62,870 bases of DNA from Chloroflexota bacterium (GTDB taxonomy: Bacteria > Chloroflexota > Anaerolineae > DUEN01). The notes under the pieces were generated by a model, which saw only the letters and a program-made list of their open reading frames with translations, was not told the DNA's origin and made no database searches. This document shows, piece by piece, positions 26,035 through 33,010 of the stretch. Location: contig JAADGJ010000061.1 in assembly GCA_013152435.1 (NCBI GenBank), forward strand, positions 69,034 to 131,903, in the 5' to 3' direction. A program made the position numbers and the translations under genes. Every line of letters starts with the position of its first letter. Position 1 is the stretch's first letter.

Positions 26035-27519
26035 CTAAGGATGGGGCGTTCCACTCCATTGCGACGGGCGGATCTCATTATACCCCCAGTATTTGAGGAT
26101 CACATCCATCAGGTCGCTGGAAGGGACGTCGGCGTGGTGGCCGGGGTCGGGGCCATGCCGGAAGTTAAAGGCATCCACCTCCTCCGCCCACGGTCTCCAC
26201 GAAGGATCCCACACCCACAGCGCGTGGTTCAGCCCTCGCCGTTCGAGCAACCCCATCTGATCGTCCATGAAGGTGGCCGCGCCGGGTTCCCAGCGCATGA
26301 TGCCGAACTCATTCACCGCCACCTGGACGCCGTGGGTGTTCGTGAACGTGTCGATCGTCGAGAGCAGGCCATCCAGCCAGTCCCGATCCACCCGCTCGGG
26401 CTCGCCATCCCAATCGGCATCAAACGTCCCCGGATACGTGTTCGTAAGGGGGGGCTCCTGGTGGGTGTAAACGAACGGCTCGTACTGATGCACCGTATAG
26501 ATGGTGCGCCGGTCCCCTGTGGGCTGCAGATAAGGCAGCCACTCGATGGCGCTGTAGCTCATGGCGCCGATCAGGATGGGCGTATCGGGATCCACCTGGC
26601 GGATAGCGGCCACGATGCGGGGGTAGAGCTGATTCCAGTCATACAGCGTCCCCCCATACTTCGCATAAAACTCCTCGGGGTCCCAGATGTTCAGCGCGTC
26701 GTGGATGGCATCGCTGCCCACCTCGTTGGAGTTCGGCTCGACCATCAGGTCATAGCCGACGACGATGGGATTGTCCTTATAACGCTGGGCCGTATAACGC
26801 CACATGGCCACCCAGGCGTCCTGCGCCTCCTGGTCCTGCCACATGGAATCGTTGAGGTAGCTGGCGTCATACCAGGTCCCCACATCCTCCAAACAGCAGA
26901 CGCTGAACTCCGCCCGTCCGGGCCCGGTCCGAAACGAGATGACGGCGAACATGTCCGCCCGGGCGATCATGGAGAGCAGGCGGTCCAGGTTGGCCTGGAC
27001 GCCCGGGTCCACGGTATAAGGCGGCTTCTCGGTGAACAGGCCCGGATGGGAGATATTCACGTAGTTGGCGCCCAGTGCGGCCAGCCGATCGAAATCCGCC
27101 TGGATGTAAGGCGGGCCGACGGGACCCGGCCCCATGAACTCCAGGCCATCCAGCTCCGGATAGACCCGGCGCTGGTAGATGTTCGCACCGCGCAGATGGG
27201 TACCCCCCACCCACAAGCTCCACTTGTCCCACCCCGGCCGGACGGTAGGAGACGGCCCCGGTGTAGGGGTGGGCGCAAGCGTCGGGGACGGCGTGGCGGT
27301 GGGCCGCAGTTCGCCCACGAGAAGCAGAGGAAGGGTGATGCGTCGTCCCCCTGGGGTGGCGGCCGGCCCCTCCCCGGTGGAGTACAGGACCACGGGCGAG
27401 AGCCCCACGCGATCCCGATCGCCGGCGCTTTCGCCGGGCACGGCACATCCCAGGGATAGGCCGATCACCAGGACCAGCGCCAGCCCCAGAAACATCCTCC
27501 AATCACATGATCGGCGCAT
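26035..27519 (-). CDS. GH5-type glycoside hydrolase lipoprotein
   Basis: 494 residues. Lipoprotein signal with lipobox LSLGC (Cys25), then a Thr-Pro linker (about 80-95) next to ITLPLLLVG, then a (beta/alpha)8 hydrolase of clan GH-A. Likely acid/base Glu261 in MVEPNSNE and nucleophile Glu404 in VNEFG, separated by the usual distance. It probably cuts beta-linked glucans or mannans at the cell surface. ATG 27519 is chosen because GGGGGAG precedes it and the lipobox then sits at the normal distance; the frame is open 36 codons further but that part lies in repeat copy A. Placed within a sugar transport/oxidation locus. Confidence 0.85.
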   Translation of the reverse strand: MRRSCDWRMFLGLALVLVIGLSLGCAVPGESAGDRDRVGLSPVVLYSTGEGPAATPGGRRITLPLLLVGELRPTATPSPTLAPTPTPGPSPTVRPGWDKWSLWVGGTHLRGANIYQRRVYPELDGLEFMGPGPVGPPYIQADFDRLAALGANYVNISHPGLFTEKPPYTVDPGVQANLDRLLSMIARADMFAVISFRTGPGRAEFSVCCLEDVGTWYDASYLNDSMWQDQEAQDAWVAMWRYTAQRYKDNPIVVGYDLMVEPNSNEVGSDAIHDALNIWDPEEFYAKYGGTLYDWNQLYPRIVAAIRQVDPDTPILIGAMSYSAIEWLPYLQPTGDRRTIYTVHQYEPFVYTHQEPPLTNTYPGTFDADWDGEPERVDRDWLDGLLSTIDTFTNTHGVQVAVNEFGIMRWEPGAATFMDDQMGLLERRGLNHALWVWDPSWRPWAEEVDAFNFRHGPDPGHHADVPSSDLMDVILKYWGYNEIRPSQWSGTPHP

Positions 27520-27585
27520 CGCTCCCCCGTATGACGTCGCCATCCTCGCCCAATGGGCCACCTGACAGCCACGATCATCGCCTAA

Positions 27586-27747
27586 AGAGCGTATCTGAAA
27601 GCTCACCGGCAATATGCCTGGGACCATCCCTCAACTGCGTGCCCATAGGTCGAAGGCGGGAGAAGGGCTTTTTCCGGAGAGACTTCGCCCCTCCGGGCCT
27701 CCCCATAGCCTCATGGCAGGAGCAACAGGATTCCTTAGACGCGCTCT
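27586..27747 (+). mobile_element. MITE-like repeat copy A, complete with both ends
   Basis: 162 bp with terminal inverted repeats AGAGCGTATCTGAAAG (27586-27601) and, reversed, AGAGCGCGTCTAAGG (27747-27733). The interior carries the family core (GGTCGAAGGCGGGAGAAGGG, the CCGGAGAG..CCTCCGG hairpin, AGGAGCAACAGG). The right end runs into the glycerophosphodiesterase gene and encodes its last three residues and stop. Confidence 0.75.
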
Positions 27748-28658
27748 AAAAGGCGCACCAGGATCTGTGGGTAGTTGGTAATGATGCCGTGTACGCCCGT
27801 GTTGATCAACGCTTTCATCGTCAGCTCGTCATCCACCGTCCAGACGTTGAAGACAACCCCCTGCTCTCGCAACTCCGCCAGCCGTTCATAACTCCAGGCC
27901 GTGACCTTCGGGTTGCAAGCATCCGCCCCCAGCGCCGCCAGATACGCCGGGAGATCGCGAATGGGTTTGCTGGTGATCGCCTGCGTGGGAATACGAGCGT
28001 TCAGCTCCTTGACCATCCTCAGGTAATCGTGCTCGAAGGACGAGATAACGACCTGCCGGCCGTCATCCATGCCCAGCTCCTCGATCAGGGCGACGGCCTT
28101 CTCCACGATCACCCGGCCGAGCTCGTCGGTGGGCTGCCGCTTGAGCTCAACATTCACTCGCCAATCATGCTCGCGGGTAAACTCCAACGCCTGACGCAAG
28201 GTGGGCGCCCGCTCTCCGATGTATGCGTCCATATCGGCCCGGGAGACGTTTCCCGCCTCGATCTGCCCAAAGGGATCCCGTCTGTTGAACCAGGAGCCGC
28301 AGTCCAACCTCTGGATCTCCTCCAGCGTGAACTCCCACACCTGCCAGGGCGAGCGTCCGGGGAAGACCATCTCCGCATTGCAGGTGCGCTTTAACGTATC
28401 ATCGTGCATCAAGATGAGCTCGCCGTCGGCGGTGACGGAGACGTCCAGCTCCCACAGGTCAGCGCCGATTTCCCACGCCTTGCGAGCCGCAGCCAGGGTG
28501 TTCTCCGGAGCCAGGCTGCTCGCACCCCGGTGAGCGATCACCAATGGTGGAGGGATATCCATAGGCTTTTCCTCTCCCGTCACCTGTGATGACGACGAAC
28601 AGGCCGCCAACGCAACGCTTCCCAGCAAGATCATCACGAACCATAACCGATATCTCAC
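27735..28658 (-). CDS. Glycerophosphodiester phosphodiesterase lipoprotein
   Basis: 307 residues, GDPD family: hydrolyses glycerophosphodiesters to glycerol 3-phosphate and an alcohol. Visible: lipobox ALAAC (Cys20), then AHRGASSLAPENTL, ELDVSVTADGELILMHDDTL with the catalytic His and metal-site acids, and VNVELK. GTG 28658 is chosen, 10 nt after AGGAGG; TTG 28664 is an alternative. It follows an ABC sugar-type transporter on the same strand, as ugpQ does with ugp transporters, so the transporter may import glycerol 3-phosphate or its diesters. The last residues (E-R-V-stop) are encoded by the end of repeat copy A. Confidence 0.88.
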   Translation of the reverse strand: MRYRLWFVMILLGSVALAACSSSSQVTGEEKPMDIPPPLVIAHRGASSLAPENTLAAARKAWEIGADLWELDVSVTADGELILMHDDTLKRTCNAEMVFPGRSPWQVWEFTLEEIQRLDCGSWFNRRDPFGQIEAGNVSRADMDAYIGERAPTLRQALEFTREHDWRVNVELKRQPTDELGRVIVEKAVALIEELGMDDGRQVVISSFEHDYLRMVKELNARIPTQAITSKPIRDLPAYLAALGADACNPKVTAWSYERLAELREQGVVFNVWTVDDELTMKALINTGVHGIITNYPQILVRLLERV

Positions 28659-28705
28659 AACCAAGCAACCTCCTGTGCACACGGATAGCAAACGGCATAA
28701 GCACT

Positions 28706-28738
28706 GCGAAGAGGTAAGGACAAGCCTTACCTCTTCGC
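28706..28738 (-). terminator. Perfect 14-bp stem-loop between binding-protein and GDPD genes
   Basis: GCGAAGAGGTAAGG and its exact complement flank a 5-nt loop, about 95 nt after the solute-binding protein stop and 48 nt before the GDPD start. There is no U-tract, so it may limit read-through or protect the upstream 3' end. Confidence 0.65.
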
Positions 28739-28832
28739 ATCAGGAGACCCGCATAGCATCTTACGCCCGATCAGGGCGGGACGACCGTCTCACTCCTCCC
28801 GAGGCCCGCCTCCTCTCGCCTCCATCACGACA

Positions 28833-30149
28833 TTACTTGAATGTCTCCTCGTACTCGACCCGCAACTCCTCCGCGGCCTCCGCCATCACCTGTGGCGCGG
28901 GGATACCGCCCACCAGCAGCTTCTCCACCGCCTGGCGCAAGATCTCCGTGCCCCTAGGCAGTGAGATCACGCTGGCCTGCGGCCGGGCATACTTGAGCTG
29001 TTCCAGAGCCACCTTGCGCTCCGGATACTTCTCAAAGTACTCCACCATGGGCGGATACTCGAGAGTTGCCTGGCTGGTCGGCAGATATCCCGTCTGCTCA
29101 ACCACGTAGTAGTTGCTCTCCGGGCTCACCATGAACTTCATGAACTCCCACGCCGCCTTCTGCTTCGCCGCGTCCTTGGAGATCATGGCGATGACCGAGC
29201 CACCCACCGGGACCATCCGCCGCACCTGCTTCGGGATCATCCCGGCGCCCACCTCGAAGTCCGCCTTCCGCATGAGGCCGGACATGCTGCCGGTGGAGGC
29301 GAAGACCATGCCCACCCGGCGGTTCAAGAAGTCGCCGTGAGAGCCGCCCTCGTCGATGCCCGGCTTCGCTGTCTTGTCCTTGAACACCAGGTCCTGCCAG
29401 AATTGAGCCGCCGCCACCGCCTCGGGCTCCTCCAGCAGGATGTTGAAGTCCTCATCCGACACCTCGCCGCCAAAGGAATAGATGGCCGCCTGGAAGTACC
29501 AGTGAGCCGAGGTACGTCCCATCGTGAAAGAGACGCCCTGGCGGACGATCTGGCCATCTTCCTCCTTGGTCAGGACCTTGCTGAACTCTCGGAACTCGTC
29601 CCAGGTGTCGGGCACCCGATCGGGCAATCCCACTTCCTTGAACATGTCCCGGTTATAGTACAGCAGGGGTGTGCTGCGCATGAGGGGCAACGCGTAGAGC
29701 TTCTCCTGATAGTAGCAGTCCGAGATCAGGCCGGACAGCATGTTGTCGATATCCAAGCCCGTATCCGGATCCGCCACGAAGTCGTCCAGGGGGACTAAGA
29801 CGCCATCCTTGGCGAACAGAACGACGAAGGGCGAGTCCAACAGCACCACATCGGGCACCTCGTTGGCCGCCAGCGCAGCCTGCAACTTCTGCACCAGCTC
29901 ACCGTACGCACCCTGGAACTGAACGTCGACCTCTACCTCGTTCTGCGATTCGTTGAATCGTCGGACCAACTCATCCTGGGCCTCTCCCTTGGCCCCGGTC
30001 AGGCTGCGCCAGTAGACGATCTTCACCGGCCCCTTGGGAGCGGCAGGCGCCTGAGGCGCCGCAGGCATCCCCGCGCAGGCCACCAACATGCTGGCCATCG
30101 CCACGATCACGGTCAACACAATGACCCGGGTGACAGTCCGTCGGTTCAC
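28833..30149 (-). CDS. ABC transporter family 1 solute-binding lipoprotein
   Basis: 438 residues. Lipobox MLVAC (Cys25), followed by VKIVYWRSLTGAKGEAQDELVRRFNESQ, the usual start of sugar and glycerol-phosphate binding proteins (MalE/UgpB type). Captures a sugar or related compound outside the membrane and hands it to the permease pair encoded just upstream. Start is GTG 30149, 5 nt after AGGAGG. Permease genes end 190 nt upstream, GDPD lies downstream, so a Ugp-like substrate (glycerol 3-phosphate or glycerophosphodiesters) is one possibility; an oligosaccharide is the other, given the GH5 and dehydrogenase neighbours. Confidence 0.9.
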   Translation of the reverse strand: MNRRTVTRVIVLTVIVAMASMLVACAGMPAAPQAPAAPKGPVKIVYWRSLTGAKGEAQDELVRRFNESQNEVEVDVQFQGAYGELVQKLQAALAANEVPDVVLLDSPFVVLFAKDGVLVPLDDFVADPDTGLDIDNMLSGLISDCYYQEKLYALPLMRSTPLLYYNRDMFKEVGLPDRVPDTWDEFREFSKVLTKEEDGQIVRQGVSFTMGRTSAHWYFQAAIYSFGGEVSDEDFNILLEEPEAVAAAQFWQDLVFKDKTAKPGIDEGGSHGDFLNRRVGMVFASTGSMSGLMRKADFEVGAGMIPKQVRRMVPVGGSVIAMISKDAAKQKAAWEFMKFMVSPESNYYVVEQTGYLPTSQATLEYPPMVEYFEKYPERKVALEQLKYARPQASVISLPRGTEILRQAVEKLLVGGIPAPQVMAEAAEELRVEYEETFK

Positions 30150-30340
30150 ATCGACCTCCTTGTCATCTCTTCTGGGTATCTACCCGATCACCGAACGCCC
30201 TCGGAGCCGGGCACCTCGTCTGGATCCGGTCATCGCCATCTCGGACAGATGCTACCTGATCCCCACAGAGAACACGCATAGAACCTTTCCCAAGGCACCT
30301 CCTTATCCACCCTCGTTTACATACACCATGGCGCACGACT

Positions 30341-31192
30341 TTATCCTTTGACCGCCCCCACGGCGATCCCCTCGATCAGCTGCTTCTGGGCCAGGAAGAA
30401 CACCAACAGCACGGGGATCAGGACGAACAGGGAGGCCGCCATGAGATGTTCTGGACCGATCTGATATTCGGCGTTCCGCACCATCACCAGGCCGACGGGC
30501 AGCGGGCGCATATTTTGCGTGTTGGTGATGATGAGCGGCCACAGATACTCGTTCCACTTGGCGATGAACAGATAGAGCGCCAGCGTCGCCACCACCGGGC
30601 GGGCCATGGGCAGGGCCACGTAGAATAGCGTGCGCAGATGGCTCGCCCCATCTATCTTCGCCGCGTCGAAGATCTCCGCCGACATAGACAAAAACGCCTG
30701 TCGAAGCAGAAAGGCGCCGAACACGCTGGAGATGTGTGGGACCACGATCCCCGGGTAGGAGTTGATCCATCCCAGATGCTTCAGAGTCACGTAATTCGGG
30801 ACCAGTGCCAGCTGGGCGGGGATCATCATCGCCGCCAGGACGACCATGAAGAGGGCATCCCGGAAGGGGAACTCGATCCGGGCGAATGCATAGGCCGAAA
30901 GGGTGGCGATGAGCACCTCCAATACCACGCCCGATACCGTGATGATGATGCTGTTCAGGTAAAAGCGCCCAAACGGAGCCGCCTGCCACGCGGTGACGAA
31001 ATTATCCCATCGCAACGTCTTCGGCAGCCAGATCGGTGGGAAGATATACACCTCATTCGAGCTCTTCAACGCCGTGGTCACCATCCAGAAGAAAGGCAAC
31101 CCGATGATAATGGACACGGCGATCAGGATCACGTGCGAGGCGACCGCCTTCAGACCTCGATACAGCACGGCAGTGGTATGCGCAGAGAACAT
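30341..31192 (-). CDS. ABC sugar permease (MalG/UgpE type)
   Basis: 283 residues, about six membrane helices. The cytoplasmic EAA loop DAAKIDGASHLRTLFYVALP is complete, marking the ATPase docking site. The N-terminus (IIIGLPFFWMVTTALKSSNEVYIFPP) is typical of the MalG branch. ATG 31192 is chosen because GAGGAG lies 7 nt before it; GTG 31207 upstream is less well served. Follows the MalF-type permease gene by 38 nt; the binding protein gene comes next. Confidence 0.9.
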   Translation of the reverse strand: MFSAHTTAVLYRGLKAVASHVILIAVSIIIGLPFFWMVTTALKSSNEVYIFPPIWLPKTLRWDNFVTAWQAAPFGRFYLNSIIITVSGVVLEVLIATLSAYAFARIEFPFRDALFMVVLAAMMIPAQLALVPNYVTLKHLGWINSYPGIVVPHISSVFGAFLLRQAFLSMSAEIFDAAKIDGASHLRTLFYVALPMARPVVATLALYLFIAKWNEYLWPLIITNTQNMRPLPVGLVMVRNAEYQIGPEHLMAASLFVLIPVLLVFFLAQKQLIEGIAVGAVKG

Positions 31193-31230
31193 GTTGAGGC
31201 TCCTCACGACATCCCCCCTCTCGCCATCCT

Positions 31231-32172
31231 CTAGTAATGGACCCAGCGGCGGGAGAGCCGAACCTGGAACACCGTGATGAGGAGGATCACGATGAAGAAG
31301 ACGACGGCCAACGCCGACGCATATCCCGTCTTAAACCAGCGGAACGCGTTCTGATAGAGGTAGTATACATAGACGTTGGAACTGTTCATGGGACCGCCCC
31401 CCGTCATCACGGCCACGATGTCGAAGGCCTTGAAGGCGCCGATGATCGACGTAACGAGCAGGAAGAAGGTCGTGGGCGAGAGGAGCGGGAAGGTGATGTT
31501 CCAGAACAGTCGCCAGCCGGAAGCCCCGTCCACATGGGCCGCCTCGTAGAGATCTCTGGGGATCCCCTGCAGCCCGGCCAGGAAGATCACCATGTCATAG
31601 CCCATCCCACTCCAAATGGAGACGATGATGATGGCCGGCATCGTCCAGCGGACATCGCTGAGCCAGTGCGGCGACGACAACCCTACCAGGTTCAACGGGA
31701 CCCGCAGCAGCCCGTAAAACGGATCGAAGATCCACGACCAGACCATGGCCACGGCCACGCTGGTGGTAAACGTGGGCGAGAAGATGATCGCCCGATACAC
31801 CGAGCGCCCGGTCAGGCGCTGGTTGAGCAGGAGCGCCAGCCCCAGGGCGAGAGCCAGCTTCACAAAGACCGTTCCACCGGCCAGATAGAGCGTGTTGCGC
31901 GATACCTGCCAGAAGACATCATCTTGAATCATCTTGGCGTAGTTGTTCAGCCCCACAAACTTCTTGGTGGGAGCGATCATGTTCCATTTATGGAGGCTGA
32001 GATAGAAGCTATACACCAAGGGCCAAAAGGTGAAGACGCCAAAGAGGATGAAATTGGGAGCGATGAACGCCAGAAACGTCAGATACTCCCGTCTGCGCCG
32101 TGGGGGCACACCGGATAACCCAGGAATGAGAGCCGCCACTCGATGTGGGAGCAATGCCTGTACAGACCTCAT
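31231..32172 (-). CDS. ABC sugar permease (MalF/UgpA type)
   Basis: 313 residues, six or so membrane helices. FLAFIAPNFILFGVFTFWPLVYSFYLS is the first helix, and YEAAHVDGASGWRLFWNITFP is the full EAA docking loop. ATG 32172 is chosen because AAGGAG lies 9 nt upstream; the frame is open further but runs towards a stem-loop. First gene of the permease-permease-binding protein-GDPD series. No ATPase gene is present, so a shared ATPase elsewhere (MsiK/UgpC type) would be needed. A strong minus-strand stem-loop lies 77 nt upstream. Confidence 0.9.
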   Translation of the reverse strand: MRSVQALLPHRVAALIPGLSGVPPRRRREYLTFLAFIAPNFILFGVFTFWPLVYSFYLSLHKWNMIAPTKKFVGLNNYAKMIQDDVFWQVSRNTLYLAGGTVFVKLALALGLALLLNQRLTGRSVYRAIIFSPTFTTSVAVAMVWSWIFDPFYGLLRVPLNLVGLSSPHWLSDVRWTMPAIIIVSIWSGMGYDMVIFLAGLQGIPRDLYEAAHVDGASGWRLFWNITFPLLSPTTFFLLVTSIIGAFKAFDIVAVMTGGGPMNSSNVYVYYLYQNAFRWFKTGYASALAVVFFIVILLITVFQVRLSRRWVHY

Positions 32173-32248
32173 GCATCCGTTCTCCTTGCCACAGGGGTTC
32201 ATGAATGGCCAAGATCCGCCAAGGAGCTCCATGCCACAATGACACAAA

Positions 32249-32283
32249 GAGGGTAGTCAAAGGCATAGCCTCTGACTACCCTC
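32249..32283 (-). promoter_or_regulatory. Leader stem-loop / possible attenuator of the ABC operon
   Basis: As minus-strand RNA the arms GAGGGTAGUCA and UGACUACCCUC plus the inner GCCU/AGGC form a 16-bp stem with one GU pair and a UAU loop, running into UUUGUGU. It has the shape of an intrinsic terminator but sits 77 nt before the first permease gene, so it could act as an attenuator or shield the operon from upstream transcription. Confidence 0.6.
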
Positions 32284-32494
32284 GCTGTGCTTTACGCAAG
32301 CAACAAGCCTCTTCTCTCCCTATCTCTACAAACCAGACGCTCCCTCTGCCCGGCCGGCTACAATCATTACGATCTCGAGACTTGCCATGTCGATGCGATC
32401 TCATGAGCCGCCCCAACCTCCCCATCCAAGCGAAGACCACAGCAACCGGGAGCAACGTGGGGGTTCCTCAACAGCCGTATCGAGCACCTCTCTC

Positions 32495-32674
32495 AGAGTG
32501 TGTCTGAAAAGTGCGATAGGAACCACCAAGGCACTAAGATCCTAAGATAAAAAGAAGGCAAGAATGCGCTATGGGAAGCTTACGAGTGTAAGAAGAAGCC
32601 TCAATACGCTCCTTTTGATACACCCCTTGGTGCCTTAGTGGCTTCGTGGTGTATTTCTCAGACAGCCCTCAGAG
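32495..32674 (+). mobile_element. MITE-like repeat copy G, with a different interior
   Basis: Left end AGAGTGTGTCTGAAAA (32495-32510) is the exact complement of the right ends of copies C and E; right end TTTCTCAGACAGCCCTCAG (about 32654-32672). The interior differs from the other copies and carries its own inverted pair, ACCAAGGCACTAAG (from about 32522) and CTTGGTGCCTTAGTGG (from about 32626). Confidence 0.6.
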
Positions 32675-32694
32675 GAAGGTTCCCCGAGCAGAGT

Positions 32695-32723
32695 AATAAA
32701 AAGTCCGGTTGCTGACCAACCGG
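32695..32723 (-). terminator. Intrinsic terminator
   Basis: Minus strand: 7-bp stem CCGGTTG / CAACCGG, loop GTCAG, followed by ACTTTTTATT. It lies about 290 nt past the DUF11 protein gene, behind another stem-loop, and would stop transcription before the ABC operon. Confidence 0.8.
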
Positions 32724-32900
32724 GCCACCGAACCATAGAGCCGTACCTGACGCCTATGTCAAGAGTGAGCCCTAGTCAGGGAGAACACATCCCCAACGCT
32801 TCCTTTGTCCACTCCATTCTAGTATGAATTCACACCTCCTGTCAAGGCTTTTCTCCACGGGATATGCCGCGAAACAACCCACGATCCCCATCACAAGCTC

Positions 32901-32940
32901 GAAGGGTGGTGCGGAGGGAGGCCCCTCCACACCACCCTTC
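32901..32940 (-). terminator. Strong stem-loop after the DUF11 protein gene
   Basis: GAAGGGTGGTG / CACCACCCTTC with an inner GGAGG / CCTCC stem, 70 nt past the stop at 33011. No clear U-tract; the true stop may be the terminator at 32695-32723. Confidence 0.6.
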
Positions 32941-33010
32941 CCTCTTCCGCCTGGAACCGGCCCTCTCCCGGCCTGATCCGGCCGGACAGGGCCGGGCGAG
33001 AGCTGATCGC

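Larger units (their letters stand above)
32173..33010. other. Long intergenic region with hairpins and repeat copy G
   Basis: About 840 bp without a supported gene. From left to right: a stem-loop at 32249-32283, an unremarkable AT/GC-mixed stretch, repeat copy G at 32495-32674, an intrinsic terminator at 32695-32723, and a strong stem-loop at 32901-32940 just past the DUF11 protein gene. Confidence 0.6.
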
